From assembly GCA_031370675.1 (NCBI GenBank), contig JANMQT010000029.1:1-7121 (forward strand): a stretch of DNA of 7,121 bases, written 5' to 3'. The position numbers and the translations under genes are program-made. This DNA comes from SZAS-18 sp031370675 (lineage in GTDB: Bacteria; Verrucomicrobiota; Verrucomicrobiia; Chthoniobacterales; SZAS-18). Positions 7,072-7,121 of the stretch are shown here, one piece after another. Within the stretch, counting starts at the first letter, position 1; each line of letters opens with the position of its first letter. The notes beneath the pieces were generated by a model that did no database searches, had not been told where the DNA came from, and saw only the letters and a program-made list of their open reading frames with translations.

Positions 7072-7121
7072 GCGCGGACCTCCGCGGGGCAACCGCTGGG
7101 GTTGGCGACGAGGCCGGCCGT
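7068..7121 (-). CDS. Possible 3' end of an upstream gene (partial, unidentified)
   Basis: From the window edge, one minus-strand frame reads TAGLVANPSGCPAEVRA and stops at a TGA (7070-7068) that overlaps the IorB-like ATG at 7071 as ATGA. This is the layout expected if a co-translated gene precedes it. IorB-type genes usually follow the gene for their 2Fe-2S small subunit (IorA), so that is the natural candidate. The 17 residues visible show no iron-sulfur motif, and other frames across these 54 bases are open too, so neither the frame nor the identity is established. Confidence 0.3.
   Translation of the reverse strand, partial: TAGLVANPSGCPAEVRA
7078..7083 (-). promoter_or_regulatory. Ribosome binding site of the IorB-like gene
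   Basis: GGAGGT on the minus strand sits six bases before the ATG at 7071. It is the strongest Shine-Dalgarno in the window and fixes the start; the TTG at 7092 lies upstream of it, and the ATG at 7050 has nothing comparable. Confidence 0.75.

Overview
The window is a GC-rich (about 60% by eye), gene-dense bacterial stretch. Every gene I can support lies on the minus strand, so transcription runs from high to low coordinates. In transcription order: the 3' tip of an unidentified upstream gene (about 7121-7068), an IorB-type molybdopterin hydroxylase large subunit (7071-4865) split by an apparent one-base frameshift near 6556, acetate kinase (4753-3533), phosphoketolase (3536-1176), and a Tat-signal-bearing TldD-type metalloprotease (991 to the window edge, C-terminus missing).

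The two exported proteins carry twin-arginine signals, which points to an organism with a Tat system and a cell envelope. The gene mix (xfp with ackA, Tat-exported TldD, IorB-like hydroxylase) and the weak Shine-Dalgarno signals at some starts would fit Verrucomicrobiota or a similar environmental phylum. That placement is inference; no marker gene is present.

The functional core is the ackA-xfp pair. The stop of ackA and the start of xfp share an ATGA, so the two are almost certainly co-translated. Phosphoketolase cleaves xylulose-5-phosphate and/or fructose-6-phosphate to acetyl phosphate plus glyceraldehyde-3-phosphate or erythrose-4-phosphate. Acetate kinase then turns acetyl phosphate and ADP into acetate and ATP. 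The pair forms a short catabolic module needing no phosphotransacetylase.

The flanking genes are not obviously linked to that module. IorB-family enzymes oxidise aldehydes or N-heterocycles with a molybdenum-cytosine-dinucleotide type cofactor and normally pair with a small 2Fe-2S subunit, which may be the gene running off the right edge. TldD-family proteases usually work with a TldE/PmbA partner, which would lie beyond the left edge.

The only intergenic stretches are short: 992-1175 (a 14-bp perfect palindrome and two small hairpins) and 4754-4864 (little beyond the ackA ribosome binding site). I see no RNA genes, mobile elements or CRISPR, and no convincing new system. The best leads are the IorB frameshift, the exported TldD and the tldD-upstream palindrome.
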